A stretch of DNA of 36,783 nt from Desulfoscipio geothermicus (GTDB lineage: Bacteria > Bacillota > Desulfotomaculia > Desulfotomaculales > Desulfallaceae): positions 1-36,783 of the forward strand of contig JAENYF010000032.1 in assembly GCA_016841905.1 (NCBI GenBank), in the 5' to 3' direction. The notes beneath the pieces were generated by a model, which was given only the letters and a program-made list of their open reading frames with translations, was not told where the DNA came from and ran no database searches. Made by a program: the position numbers and the translations under genes. The number at the start of each line of letters is the position of its first letter. Within the stretch, counting starts at the first letter, position 1. Shown here one piece after another: positions 25,202-33,601 of this stretch.

Positions 25202-26386
25202 ATGCCTATAGCGCAAAAAATAGAAAGTTCTTTAGCCGGTTCCTCCTGGATCCGTAAAATGTTTGAAGAAGGCGAGAAATTACGTAAACTCTACGGAGCA
25301 AACAAGGTTTACGACTTTACTCTGGGCAACCCCGACGTAGAGCCTCCCGAGGAATTCCACCGGGAACTGCAAAGAATCGCTGCCAACCCCATTCCCGGCA
25401 TGCACAGGTATATGAGCAATGCCGGCTACGAAGAAACCAGGCAAGCTATTGCCGAGGTGCTGGCTGAGGAAAGCGGCCGGCCGGTAACAGCCGGTCATAT
25501 TGTCATGACCGTCGGGGCCGGCGGCGGGCTCAATGTGGTTTTAAAAACGCTGCTCAACTCGGATGAGGAAGTGATCGTCACAACCCCTTATTTCGTAGAA
25601 TATGGCTTTTATGTGGGCAACCACGGCGGTAAAATAAAGGAAGTGCCCACCGCGGCCGGTTTCCAACTAGACCTGACCGCATTATCTGACGCCATTGGGC
25701 CCCAGACTCGGGCCATCATTATCAATTCACCCAATAACCCCTCCGGGGTGGTTTACCCGGCGGAAACTCTTGCCAACCTGGGCCGGCTGCTGGAGGAAAA
25801 AGAAAAAGAACTGGGCACCACTGTATATGTAATTTCAGACGAACCCTACGCTAAAATCGTTTATGACGGCGTCACGGTACCCAATATGTTTAAATATATT
25901 AAAAACTCTTTAATCGTTACCTCGCACAGTAAGGATTTAGCGCTGCCCGGCGAGCGCATCGGCTACATCGCCATAAACCCGGACATTATCGACAGCGAGC
26001 TTATTTTCAACGGGTTAGTCTTCAGTAACCGTACACTCGGTTTTGTCAATGCCCCGGCCTTAATGCAGCGTTTAATCACGTCCTTGCAGCGGGTCAGAAT
26101 AAGTATTGATGACTACCAGGCTAAAAGAGATTTTTTATATGAACTCCTCACCAGGCTAGGCTTTGAGGTAACAAAGCCAATGGGCGCGTTTTATTTCTTC
26201 CCCCGCTGCCCCATTGAAGATGACGTGGAGTTTGTCAACCGGGCACAAAAGTATAATCTGCTGCTGGTTCCCGGCAGCGGGTTCGGACTGCCGGGTTATT
26301 TCAGAATTTCTTACTGCATGAACATGCAAATTATCCGCAACTCGGTGCCTGCGTTCACTGAACTAGCTAAGGAATTCAATTTATAG
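25202..26386 (+). CDS. Class I/II PLP-dependent aminotransferase
   Basis: 394 residues, fold type I. Motifs seen: NSPNNPSG (175-182), DEPYAK (213-218), the PLP-binding lysine in SHSKDLALPGERIGY (K244) and arginine R252, and a C-terminal FRISYC with the substrate-carboxylate Arg. Family members transfer amino groups between amino acids (aspartate, alanine, aromatic) and 2-oxo acids; the specificity cannot be told. ATG at 25202 follows ggaaggagag. Monocistronic, ending in a terminator hairpin. Confidence 0.9.
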   Translation: MPIAQKIESSLAGSSWIRKMFEEGEKLRKLYGANKVYDFTLGNPDVEPPEEFHRELQRIAANPIPGMHRYMSNAGYEETRQAIAEVLAEESGRPVTAGHIVMTVGAGGGLNVVLKTLLNSDEEVIVTTPYFVEYGFYVGNHGGKIKEVPTAAGFQLDLTALSDAIGPQTRAIIINSPNNPSGVVYPAETLANLGRLLEEKEKELGTTVYVISDEPYAKIVYDGVTVPNMFKYIKNSLIVTSHSKDLALPGERIGYIAINPDIIDSELIFNGLVFSNRTLGFVNAPALMQRLITSLQRVRISIDDYQAKRDFLYELLTRLGFEVTKPMGAFYFFPRCPIEDDVEFVNRAQKYNLLLVPGSGFGLPGYFRISYCMNMQIIRNSVPAFTELAKEFNL

Positions 26387-26425
26387 CCGCAGGGGTAACA
26401 AAAACATAATTGCCTGGGCCAAAAG

Positions 26426-26466
26426 AAAGGGTCTATCCTTTATGAATAATAAAAGATAGACCCTTT
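26426..26466. terminator. Bidirectional terminator
   Basis: A long stem aaagggtctatc / gatagaccctttg, extended inward by ctttta / taaaag with one bulge, lies between the convergent ends of the aminotransferase and the 109-aa gene. The A- and T-rich flanks allow use from either side. Confidence 0.75.
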
Positions 26467-26494
26467 GTGATTTATATTTAAAAACTCGTGATGT

Positions 26495-26824
26495 TTAATC
26501 TTCTTCAACTAATAAAATGACCTTTTCATGCATATGTAAATTTAATTGTTCCAATACTCTGTTCAAGGATTCGGCATCTTTAAGGTAAAAACCATTTTCC
26601 CAGCGGGCAACTAGATAGTCTATAAATTCAATATAACCGTTAACCATGGTTAACGTATATAAATCTTTAAAGCGGTTATTATCTGCCGGCTGGCAAATAT
26701 GTCCGGAGGAATTTTTATGCGTCAGCGTAAAATTGGATAGTGTGGCCTCATTCCTGGTCCAGGTCAGGATCCCTTCGTGAACGTCAATTTCTTCTCCGCA
26801 TATATCACAAACAAACCTGGACAT
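26495..26824 (-). CDS. Small zinc-finger-like protein of unknown function (109 aa)
   Basis: 109 residues behind a strong gaggagg site 10 bases upstream of ATG. It begins MSRFVCDICGEEIDVHEG, with a CxxC pair (6-9) and a later His/Cys pair (SSGHICQ, 40-45) that together could bind one zinc ion; the C-terminal half is helical and ends in EKVILLVEED. I do not recognise the family. Divergent from the PARP-like zinc-finger gene across an AT-rich palindrome. Confidence 0.65.
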   Translation of the reverse strand: MSRFVCDICGEEIDVHEGILTWTRNEATLSNFTLTHKNSSGHICQPADNNRFKDLYTLTMVNGYIEFIDYLVARWENGFYLKDAESLNRVLEQLNLHMHEKVILLVEED

Positions 26825-26870
26825 TTAATATACCTCCTCGATGAAAAAAGACATAAGGACCGGCACCCTA

Positions 26871-26890
26871 TGTTATAATATATCATAACA
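26871..26890. repeat. AT-rich 20-bp palindrome between divergent genes
   Basis: tgttat...ataaca arms with one internal mismatch contain TATAAT-like boxes on both strands. The position midway between two divergent zinc-finger genes makes a shared operator or promoter plausible. A second, GC-rich palindrome (cgcaccggtgcg) is at 26943-26954, just before the ribosome site of the rightward gene. Confidence 0.4.
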
Positions 26891-26975
26891 CCGGTAAGCT
26901 AACCATAACCTAAATACTGCAGGCATCAACCATGTATGTGCCCGCACCGGTGCGTATGGGAGGTCCAACTAAAAA

Positions 26976-27815
26976 ATGCTGCAATGGTACATTGAAGACG
27001 CAGGTGGCGGGTGCAGGTCATTTCCGGAAGTACTGGTGCTAGTCTGCGAAAACCCACAGCTGATTTATCAAAGCTTTCTACCGTTAACCTGGGACAGTAA
27101 ACTGAGCCTGGAAGAAATGGCCCGCCAGAAGGTACTGGAAATGATGCAACAAGCAGGTGTCACACGAGATGACTATTTGTACGTCTGTTCCGGAAACATT
27201 TTTTTTGGGCTACACAAATGGCTCACTGAAAACGGCTACCACTGGGAAACCGTCAAAATGGATGGCCTGGCCCACGAAGTAGCCGAGCAAACTTTTCAAC
27301 AGCAAATTATTTCAGCGGGCTTTCCTGAGGATATACGGCTTGAAGAACGCAACTACCGGGATTATTATCGGCAGGTTGATGCTTGGATTAAAGAAGACCC
27401 GGCCAGAATTAAGTATGTAAAAGATGCCAAAGTTAGGTGTAAACCGGAGCGCCTGCGCTATATACTAAAAGGCAATTCCGGCAGCGCCCGCACCTGCTGC
27501 AAGTGTCGTAAAAAAATATTGCCATACAGCCCCATCGTGCAGTATCGTTTTAGAGAAGCCGGCAAAAAAAAGAGTCATTATTATCACCCGGATTGTTCAC
27601 CGGTCAAACCGCACAAAAATAAACTTCAGCAAGCAAACATTGACTGGCAGGGTGAAGTGTTGCATGGGGTCATTTTATCTGCCAGGGAAACTCTCCCATG
27701 CCAAATTTGCCACCAGGAAGTCCCTACCGGTGCTAAAGCAGTGCATGCCCGCAGGAACAAGGACTTTATATTTGGTCACCCGGAATGTTTTAAATACGTT
27801 AACCAGGATGGTTAA
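26976..27815 (+). CDS. Unknown protein with two C-terminal PARP-like zinc fingers
   Basis: 279 residues; ATG follows gggaggt by 10 bases. Residues 1-165 form a mixed domain with no motif I know, containing WLTENGYHWETVKMDG. Residues 174-207 and 242-271 each show C-x2-C ... H-x2-C (C175/C177 region with H204 and C207; C242, C245, H268, C271), the ligand order and approximate spacing of PARP-type zinc fingers, which bind DNA breaks in eukaryotes. Basic stretches surround the fingers (KCRKKIL, REAGKKKSH, HARRNKD), compatible with nucleic-acid binding (inference). The last 4 bases overlap the convergent phosphoesterase gene. Confidence 0.7.
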   Translation: MLQWYIEDAGGGCRSFPEVLVLVCENPQLIYQSFLPLTWDSKLSLEEMARQKVLEMMQQAGVTRDDYLYVCSGNIFFGLHKWLTENGYHWETVKMDGLAHEVAEQTFQQQIISAGFPEDIRLEERNYRDYYRQVDAWIKEDPARIKYVKDAKVRCKPERLRYILKGNSGSARTCCKCRKKILPYSPIVQYRFREAGKKKSHYYHPDCSPVKPHKNKLQQANIDWQGEVLHGVILSARETLPCQICHQEVPTGAKAVHARRNKDFIFGHPECFKYVNQDG

Positions 27816-28534
27816 CATTCCATGATTAACCGGGGAGTAAAATTTAGATAATCAGCACTGGTTAAATAAAAGTTTATGCCCCACGCCCGATCGGGCAGCC
27901 TGTACCGGCAGGCATTGGCATGTATGTGACCATAGACGACCGTTTCCACCTCATATTTTTGCAGCAGCTCAATAAAACCGGAGTACTCATGTTTTTCGTT
28001 GGTGGGCATATAATGCATCATCACCAACCTGGGCCCTGTTTTGGCACTTTGCAGCGAGCTTTCCAACCGGATTAGTTCCCGGCGATAGATTTTTTCATCT
28101 TCTGGTTTAAAATAAGTGCCCTTAGGGCAGAGCCAGCCCCGGGTACCACAAATTTTAATACCATCTAGTGCCAAATGATCATTTTGAATTAATTCCACGT
28201 TGGGGGGCACCGCTTCTCTGGCTTTGGAGATACTCTGCCACCAATAATCGTGGTTGCCCTGGATACAAACCAACCGCCCCGGTAATGCTCCCAGGTAATC
28301 AAAGTCCGGACGGGCTTCATCAAGCCGCATAGCCCAGGATATGTCCCCCGGGACCAGCACTATATCCTGTTCTTGAACCAACCGGTGCCAATTTTCATAT
28401 ATCCTGCGGGCGTGATTATGCCAAGTATAGTCCAAATCCTCCATCGGCTTATACTCCCGGTTGGCCTGCCAATTTTGCACGTTAAATGCACCTAAAAAAG
28501 ACAAGTGCAAATCAGCTATGGCAAATATACTCAA
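27812..28534 (-). CDS. Calcineurin-like metallophosphoesterase
   Basis: 240 residues with all motifs of the family: ADLHLS (D8, H10), VPGDISW (G63-D64), QGNHDYWW (GNHD 93-96), MMHYMP (H174) and YGHIHA (GHIH 202-205), which hold two metal ions. Members hydrolyse phosphomonoesters or diesters; this subgroup is uncharacterised. The start is TTG at 28532-28534 with gggagg 9-10 bases upstream. No operon partner on its strand. Confidence 0.9.
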   Translation of the reverse strand: MSIFAIADLHLSFLGAFNVQNWQANREYKPMEDLDYTWHNHARRIYENWHRLVQEQDIVLVPGDISWAMRLDEARPDFDYLGALPGRLVCIQGNHDYWWQSISKAREAVPPNVELIQNDHLALDGIKICGTRGWLCPKGTYFKPEDEKIYRRELIRLESSLQSAKTGPRLVMMHYMPTNEKHEYSGFIELLQKYEVETVVYGHIHANACRYRLPDRAWGINFYLTSADYLNFTPRLIMEC

Positions 28535-28651
28535 TTAGTTTTTTCCTCCCGTTATTCCCAGCAAAAATATCATCTGATTGGGCGTAATTATTATTCTTTT
28601 CGCCTGTTAGGATATTTATTCCTGCCTCGATAAATGCTTATTAAACAAGGA

Positions 28652-28686
28652 AACCCCGTTCTGCTTAGGCAGAACGGGGTTTTTTC
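28652..28686 (+). terminator. Strong hairpin terminator
   Basis: A perfect 13-bp stem (aaccccgttctgc / gcagaacggggtt, loop ttag) is followed on the + strand by tttttcg. No rightward gene directly precedes it; leftward it would end the transcript of the 36-aa gene at 28693-28803, where its T-run is weaker. Confidence 0.75.
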
Positions 28687-28692
28687 GAGAGG

Positions 28693-28803
28693 TTATTTAT
28701 TACCGTACCCTACGAAGCCCATACCAAATACCAGCAGGATAAGGATCAGGAACAAAATAAAACTGCCGTCAAAATATGTTCCGCCGCTTGCACCATAACC
28801 CAT
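28693..28803 (-). CDS. YjcZ-like tiny membrane protein, copy 1 (36 aa)
   Basis: 36 codons beginning MGYGASGGTYFDGS, then one hydrophobic span FILFLILILLVFGMGF and a short Gly/Tyr tail. It resembles the YjcZ-type sporulation microproteins (Gly/Tyr-rich ends around a single membrane helix) and is clearly paralogous to the frames at 30087-30209 and 30255-30362. Unlike those, it has no recognisable ribosome site (upstream bases are gcgaatgtaacactt), so translation may be weak or leaderless. Function unknown. Confidence 0.65.
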   Translation of the reverse strand: MGYGASGGTYFDGSFILFLILILLVFGMGFVGYGNK

Positions 28804-28890
28804 TAAGTGTTACATTCGCAAAAAGCAACTAGTTAATTTTTTTATCACACCCTTGCTAACAGGACACTTACCAAACTTTTGCCCAAGTAT

Positions 28891-29937
28891 TTAACCCAGC
28901 TTTCGCTGATACACTCGGAAAAGCTTAATCAACTGCCCCCCAAATAACGGCATGATTATTTTCCTTTTAACGGTATCATTGCTTTCGGCTACCTGAGAAG
29001 CTTCTCCTTCAGTATAACCGTGGTTTTTACACCACGCGTAGAAACTCCTCAGAGCTTTCCAGTGAAGACCCTTGTGCCTGAATTCAGGCACTACACCGCC
29101 AATGGCCAGCCTAATAATCCCGCCACTGTTTTTCCAACCCGGGCTTTTATACGGAATGGACAAAAACATACCTGTCGGCTGGCCGCCTACCTCGATAATC
29201 ATAAACAAATCCGGCGGAACCTGACCAACCAGGCTCATTAAAAACCCCTGGGTGTCGGCCAGTGACATTGGTATGAAGCCCCAAATTCCTGACATGGCTT
29301 TATTGTTAATTTCCTGGACAATTCTAGCTTCACGGGCATCGGTGTAATTTATCTTTCGCATCACTACACCAGTTTGCTCCTCCGAACAGGTTAGTACCTC
29401 GGGTAGCTCATCGGGCAACCTCCATTTAAAGCATTCAAGATCATGTATCTTCTTATGCCCGGCATTCTCAACCAGCTGTTGATAGTAAGGAGGGTTATAT
29501 GGTATCTCCATTTGAGGTTCATATTCAAAGCCCTTGATCATTAACCCAACTTGCTGGTTAGTATTTAAAGTCGCGGGGCCGATCATCACTGTTTTACCTT
29601 GTTCTTTAAGCCAACCGGCTGCAGCGTCAAAAAGTGCCGCAACTGCTTCGTCATTATCTAAGCATTCAAAGCAGCCCCAGAAGCCTTCTTCAGGCCGGGG
29701 ATTTAATTGATCAATAGATGTAGTTATCCTCCCAACCGGCTGTCCATCCGCAAAAGCCACAAAATTAGCATAACTTAAATGCTGCAATAACGGATTAGCC
29801 AGGGGCACAAAACGCATACTGGTAGCATATTTATTCGCAGAAGGCGGCACAGCCTCTGCCCCGTAAACCAGGTCAGGCACAGCCAAAAAGGACCGCATGA
29901 GCAGATAATTATTTACTCTGGTCACTTGCAACCTCAT
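28891..29937 (-). CDS. GNAT-like N-acetyltransferase family protein (YghO-like)
   Basis: 348 residues. The pattern FVAFADGQPVGRI, then GFWGCFECLDNDEAVAALFDAAAGWLKEQGKTVMIGPATLNTNQQVGLMIKG-type middle, and the second-half VPEFRHKGLHWKALRSF (acyl-CoA loop-like) fits double-GNAT proteins related to YghO. No substrate is known. ATG at 29935-29937 is preceded by a gagggga/gaagg region. It lies between microprotein copies 1 and 2 on the same strand. Confidence 0.7.
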   Translation of the reverse strand: MRLQVTRVNNYLLMRSFLAVPDLVYGAEAVPPSANKYATSMRFVPLANPLLQHLSYANFVAFADGQPVGRITTSIDQLNPRPEEGFWGCFECLDNDEAVAALFDAAAGWLKEQGKTVMIGPATLNTNQQVGLMIKGFEYEPQMEIPYNPPYYQQLVENAGHKKIHDLECFKWRLPDELPEVLTCSEEQTGVVMRKINYTDAREARIVQEINNKAMSGIWGFIPMSLADTQGFLMSLVGQVPPDLFMIIEVGGQPTGMFLSIPYKSPGWKNSGGIIRLAIGGVVPEFRHKGLHWKALRSFYAWCKNHGYTEGEASQVAESNDTVKRKIIMPLFGGQLIKLFRVYQRKLG

Positions 29938-30086
29938 CCTTCATCTCCCCTCTCGCATAATGTTAAGGAATCATAACCAGCAGCAAACATGCATACCCGA
30001 GAGTATACTACTCCCGGGCATGTCATCATCACCATAGCTAGCCCAAAATAACAGGGTTGCTGTTATCCAGCAACCCTTACTTGTTA

Positions 30087-30209
30087 TTATTTAGGGCATC
30101 CGCCACCGCAGAACCCCATGCCAAAAACGAGGAGGATGAGGATCAAAAACAGGATAAAACTGCCATCAAAGTATGATCCGCCACCACCGCAACCACTACC
30201 AAAACCCAT
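30087..30209 (-). CDS. YjcZ-like tiny membrane protein, copy 2 (40 aa)
   Basis: 40 codons, MGFGSGCGGGGSYFDGS followed by the same FILFLILILLVFGMGF span and a CGGGCPK tail. A strong gggagga site lies about 6 bases before ATG. The Gly-rich N-terminus with three Cys in all sets it apart from copy 1. Probably a small membrane or spore-surface protein by analogy with YjcZ; not characterised. Confidence 0.75.
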   Translation of the reverse strand: MGFGSGCGGGGSYFDGSFILFLILILLVFGMGFCGGGCPK

Positions 30210-30254
30210 TACTATTCCTCCCTCAATATTAATAACGTTACTCAACTAATATTT

Positions 30255-30362
30255 TTATTCCTTGACATCAGCAACACCGTATCCACAAAAACCCATGCCA
30301 AATACTAGCAGAATAAGAATCAGAAACAGTATAAAACTACTACTAGTTCCGCCGTAAGCCAT
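30255..30362 (-). CDS. YjcZ-like tiny membrane protein, copy 3 (35 aa)
   Basis: 35 codons, MAYGGTSSS followed by FILFLILILLVFGMGF, then CGYGVADVKE. A strong aggggggt site precedes ATG. Its membrane core is identical at protein level to copies 1 and 2 but differs at many third codon positions, so selection, not recent duplication alone, has kept it. It lies 45 bp upstream of copy 2 and may be cotranscribed. Confidence 0.75.
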   Translation of the reverse strand: MAYGGTSSSFILFLILILLVFGMGFCGYGVADVKE

Positions 30363-30461
30363 CTATAACCCCCCTTTCCATCAGCTTTCAAACCATACTA
30401 TGCAACGAGCAGGTAAAGTGTTAACCTACGCACAAAATTTACCGTTAACGTTAACTGGAAC

Positions 30462-30495
30462 AAAAAAACCAGCCCCATCGAGGCCGGCTAGGTTA
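30462..30495 (-). terminator. Terminator of the zinc-uptake operon
   Basis: Leftward: aacc-agcc / ggct-ggtt stem with small bulges followed by seven Ts (30462-30468), 26 bases after the Nudix stop codon. Confidence 0.7.
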
Positions 30496-30520
30496 TACTA
30501 CGTTTAATAAATTTTACTGT

Positions 30521-31063
30521 TTACGTTCCGTTAGCGACGCGCAACTGCTCAATAACCACCTGGTCAGTGGGGAAAGCCAGTGGTGGCGGAGCTGATAAAT
30601 CAAACCAAGCCACTTGTTCCAAATCATCACCTGCTAGTGGCTCCCCACCGGTTACTTGCGCCCAGAACCAGATACCCACGCTGTGTTTTTCCGGGTCGTG
30701 AAAATTAGACTGCACCGTAAACACCCTGACCGGTTCAATATTCAGGTTGGTTTCCTCTTTAAATTCACGCCGTATCGCATCGTATACATCCTCATCATAT
30801 TCCACATAACCACAGGGAATGCACCACAAGCCAGGATATCTGCCCCCGTTGCGGCGTCCCAAAAGTATTTGCCTGCTTGCATTTAAAACAATGGCGGCTA
30901 CACCCACCACCGGATTTTCATACATTACATACTGACAATCTTCACATAACAACCGGGGCCGATCTTCGCCAATATGCTGATAGGCCAATTTTCCCCCACA
31001 TTTGGGACAGAAATAATATCTCTGTTTTTTGATAACCAATGTTATTTTCACGCTCCCATTCAT
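30521..31063 (-). CDS. Nudix hydrolase with N-terminal zinc ribbon
   Basis: 180 residues. A zinc ribbon (C19, C22, C40, C43) precedes the Nudix fold; the Nudix box is GYVEYDEDVYDAIRREFKEE (85-104), with the REFKEE core matching RExxEE. Zinc-ribbon Nudix enzymes include NADH pyrophosphatase NudC, but the NudC SQPWPFPxS motif is absent here, so the substrate is open. The ATG follows the znuB stop immediately (TGA-ATG), so it is cotranslated as the last gene of the zinc operon. Confidence 0.9.
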   Translation of the reverse strand: MNGSVKITLVIKKQRYYFCPKCGGKLAYQHIGEDRPRLLCEDCQYVMYENPVVGVAAIVLNASRQILLGRRNGGRYPGLWCIPCGYVEYDEDVYDAIRREFKEETNLNIEPVRVFTVQSNFHDPEKHSVGIWFWAQVTGGEPLAGDDLEQVAWFDLSAPPPLAFPTDQVVIEQLRVANGT

Positions 31064-31873
31064 TCATGCAGCTGTTGTCCAGCGTGAGGTTAGCACCAAC
31101 ACTAAAATCAACATCAACACCAGTGTCATAACAATGGCTCCTCCAGGCGATAGGTCAAGATAAAAAGAGCACATCAAGCCAATGAGCACAGCTACCACCC
31201 CGGTGGCAACTGCAGCCACCAGGGTACCCCGAAAACTTTTAGCCAGCTGCATAGCTACAGCCACAGGCAAAACCATAAGTGATGAAACCAGCAAAATACC
31301 TACAATACGCAATGATACCGCTATGGTTAGAGCTGTTAAGGCCATAAAGCAAACGTTAATTAGCTTTACCGGCAGTCCGCTGACCAGGGCGGTTTCCTCA
31401 TCAAAGGTAATGGCAAATAACTCCTTGATAAAAACCATAGTCAGCAGCAGCACAGGGATGCCAATCAACGCTATGACATAAATATCCTCCACCGTGATCA
31501 GCACTATACTCCCAAACAGATAACTCATAATCCCACCGTTAAAGCCATTGCCTAAACCGATTATAATGGCTGCCACAGCCACCCCGGCAGATAAAACGAT
31601 CGCTATTGACAGCTCGGAATAATTTTTATATTTTTCCCGAAGTCCTTCGATCAAAAAAGAGCCGCCCAGGGCAAAGGCCGCTGCCGCCAGTACGGGCTGC
31701 GCCCCCATTAACAGACCTGCTGCTACACCAGATAGACAAACATGAGACAGGGCATCCGCAATCATGGACATCCGGCGCAGAGTAACAAACAAACCGATGA
31801 TCGGGCAAATTACACCCACCAGCAGGCCGCCCACAAGGGCACGCAGCATAAAATCGTATTGAAATATATCCAC
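31064..31873 (-). CDS. znuB: Zinc ABC transporter permease
   Basis: 269 residues with eight or so membrane segments of the ABC-3 metal permease family. Family features: ALVGGLLVGVICPIIGLFVTLRR at the N-terminus, MIADALSHVCLSGVAAG (35-51), and later SLRIVGILLVSSLMVLPVAVA. It forms the channel of a zinc (or manganese) importer with the ATPase encoded 6 bp upstream and the binding protein ZnuA. The preceding Zur-like regulator points to zinc. Confidence 0.92.
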   Translation of the reverse strand: MDIFQYDFMLRALVGGLLVGVICPIIGLFVTLRRMSMIADALSHVCLSGVAAGLLMGAQPVLAAAAFALGGSFLIEGLREKYKNYSELSIAIVLSAGVAVAAIIIGLGNGFNGGIMSYLFGSIVLITVEDIYVIALIGIPVLLLTMVFIKELFAITFDEETALVSGLPVKLINVCFMALTALTIAVSLRIVGILLVSSLMVLPVAVAMQLAKSFRGTLVAAVATGVVAVLIGLMCSFYLDLSPGGAIVMTLVLMLILVLVLTSRWTTAA

Positions 31874-31879
31874 TCGCCC

Positions 31880-32632
31880 TTACCCCCTGACCAGGCTATC
31901 GGCACAGTCCAGGCTAATTTTTTCTTGCCGGCTGTTCATGCAATCCCGCCAGCGTATTTCGCCAGGATAATAGTGGCAGCTACAAGAGCAAATCTTACGA
32001 TCCAAGCATACTCTCTTACTGGCAAAAGAGGATAGCCATTCCGATTCATGAGAGACAAGTATCATGGTAACCCCATCATTATGTAAATTTTTGATCAGCC
32101 GAGCCAAACCGGCTAAGTTAGCGGCATCTACACCATTAGTAGGCTCATCCATGATTAAAACCCGAGGCTGTACCGCCAGAGCGCGGGCAATCATTACCCT
32201 TTGCTGCTGCCCCCCGGATAACTCGCACATTGCGGCGTTACGTTGAGACAGCATATTCACCCGCTCTAGCGCCTCCTCCGCACAACGTTTATCCTCCCGC
32301 CCCAAAAAGCGGAACAAGCCGCGCATTGCCGCCCGACCCGATAGCACCACTTCTAACACCGTAGCCGGATAGCTGCGATTGATTAGAGTAGCTTTTTGAG
32401 AAACATACCCAATCTTGTGTCGGTCTTTAAATTTATTCACCGGCACCCCAAAAATTTTCACTTCCCCGGACTGAGGTTTAATTAACCCCATAATTACGTA
32501 AAGCAGCGTGCTTTTACCAGCGCCATTGGGACCGGTGATACCTACCACCTCACCCTCTTGCACATGCAGGGAAATGCCATCCAGCACCGGATGGCAACCG
32601 TAAGTAAAATGTACATCAGTTAATTCAATCAT
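31880..32632 (-). CDS. znuC: Zinc ABC transporter ATP-binding protein
   Basis: 250 residues. Walker A GPNGAGKST (34-42), Q-loop VSQK, ABC signature LSGGQQQR, Walker B VLIMDEPTN and H-loop VSHES are all present. The C-terminal 40 residues are Cys-rich (CLDRKICSCSCHYY), as in several ZnuC proteins, and could sense or bind zinc. It powers uptake through ZnuB; it lies 5 bp after znuA. Confidence 0.93.
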   Translation of the reverse strand: MIELTDVHFTYGCHPVLDGISLHVQEGEVVGITGPNGAGKSTLLYVIMGLIKPQSGEVKIFGVPVNKFKDRHKIGYVSQKATLINRSYPATVLEVVLSGRAAMRGLFRFLGREDKRCAEEALERVNMLSQRNAAMCELSGGQQQRVMIARALAVQPRVLIMDEPTNGVDAANLAGLARLIKNLHNDGVTMILVSHESEWLSSFASKRVCLDRKICSCSCHYYPGEIRWRDCMNSRQEKISLDCADSLVRG

Positions 32633-32637
32633 CGTAA

Positions 32638-33597
32638 TTATTTCACCCCCAGGGCCAAGGCAAGATTCCGTAGATTTTCCTCCATCACTGTTAAGTAATC
32701 TTTGCCCTCCTGTCTCTCCTCGGGAGTAACACCACCCAAGGGGTTCAACACCAGTGTTTCGGTACCTGCTTCCCGGGCAATCACTTCCGATACCCGCGGA
32801 CTGACCAGGGCTTCAAAAAAGACATACTTGATACCGGTCTGACGGGCAATTTGAATTATTTCCGTCATGCGGGCCGGGCTGGGATCCGCATCCGGAGAAA
32901 GCCCCCGGATAGCCACCTGTTCCAAATTATACCGGTGGGCCAGGTAACCAAAGGCGGCATGGGAAACTATAAATTTACGTATAGCAGCCCCGTTCAAAGT
33001 TGCTGCATATTTTTTATCCAAAGCTTTTAACTGTTCCTGATACTGCCGGGCATGGTCATTATAGTAAACAGCATTATCCGGATCTGCCTTTTGGAGACCT
33101 AAGAGTATGTTATCCACCATCAAACAGGCGTTATGGGGATCCAGCCAAATATGCGGGTCCAGGTTCGAATTCAGCGCTTCTTTGTCATTGTGGGAATCAC
33201 CGTCTGCATGACCATCCCCGGACAGCAGTTCAACACCCGCGCTGCAGTCCACCAGTACCGGTCCATCCTCTTTAAGTGTGCCCAGTAGCTTTTGCAGCCA
33301 TGTTTCCATACCCACTCCGTTATAAATGATCACATCGGCCTTCTGTATATTAACCATATCCCGGGGTGACGGCTCCCAATCATGGGGTTCCGCTCCATCA
33401 GGCACCAGCTGCACCACCCGAGCTTTATCACCGCATACTTGCGTGCCAAAATCATAAACCGGATAGATAGTTGCGTAAACCAGCAAATCATCCCCTACCG
33501 AGCCTGTTACTTCCTGCTCGGAGGTACCCGAACAGCCAGTGAGCGAAAGACTAACTAATAACCAAATTAATCCCCATAACACAGTTGCTTTGCGCAA
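32638..33597 (-). CDS. znuA: Zinc-binding lipoprotein of the ABC importer
   Basis: 319 residues. A lipoprotein signal with lipobox LTGC (Cys22) anchors it to the outside of the membrane. Metal ligands of the cluster A-I family are His in EPHDWEPSPRD, His in DPHIWLDPHNA, His in FIVSHAAFGY and a C-terminal Asp/Glu. Before the second site there is an His/Asp-rich loop (GDGHADGDSHNDK) typical of zinc-specific binding proteins. The start is TTG at 33595-33597 with aaaggagg upstream, 4 bp after the zur stop. Confidence 0.94.
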   Translation of the reverse strand: MRKATVLWGLIWLLVSLSLTGCSGTSEQEVTGSVGDDLLVYATIYPVYDFGTQVCGDKARVVQLVPDGAEPHDWEPSPRDMVNIQKADVIIYNGVGMETWLQKLLGTLKEDGPVLVDCSAGVELLSGDGHADGDSHNDKEALNSNLDPHIWLDPHNACLMVDNILLGLQKADPDNAVYYNDHARQYQEQLKALDKKYAATLNGAAIRKFIVSHAAFGYLAHRYNLEQVAIRGLSPDADPSPARMTEIIQIARQTGIKYVFFEALVSPRVSEVIAREAGTETLVLNPLGGVTPEERQEGKDYLTVMEENLRNLALALGVK

Positions 33598-33601
33598 TTA
33601 C

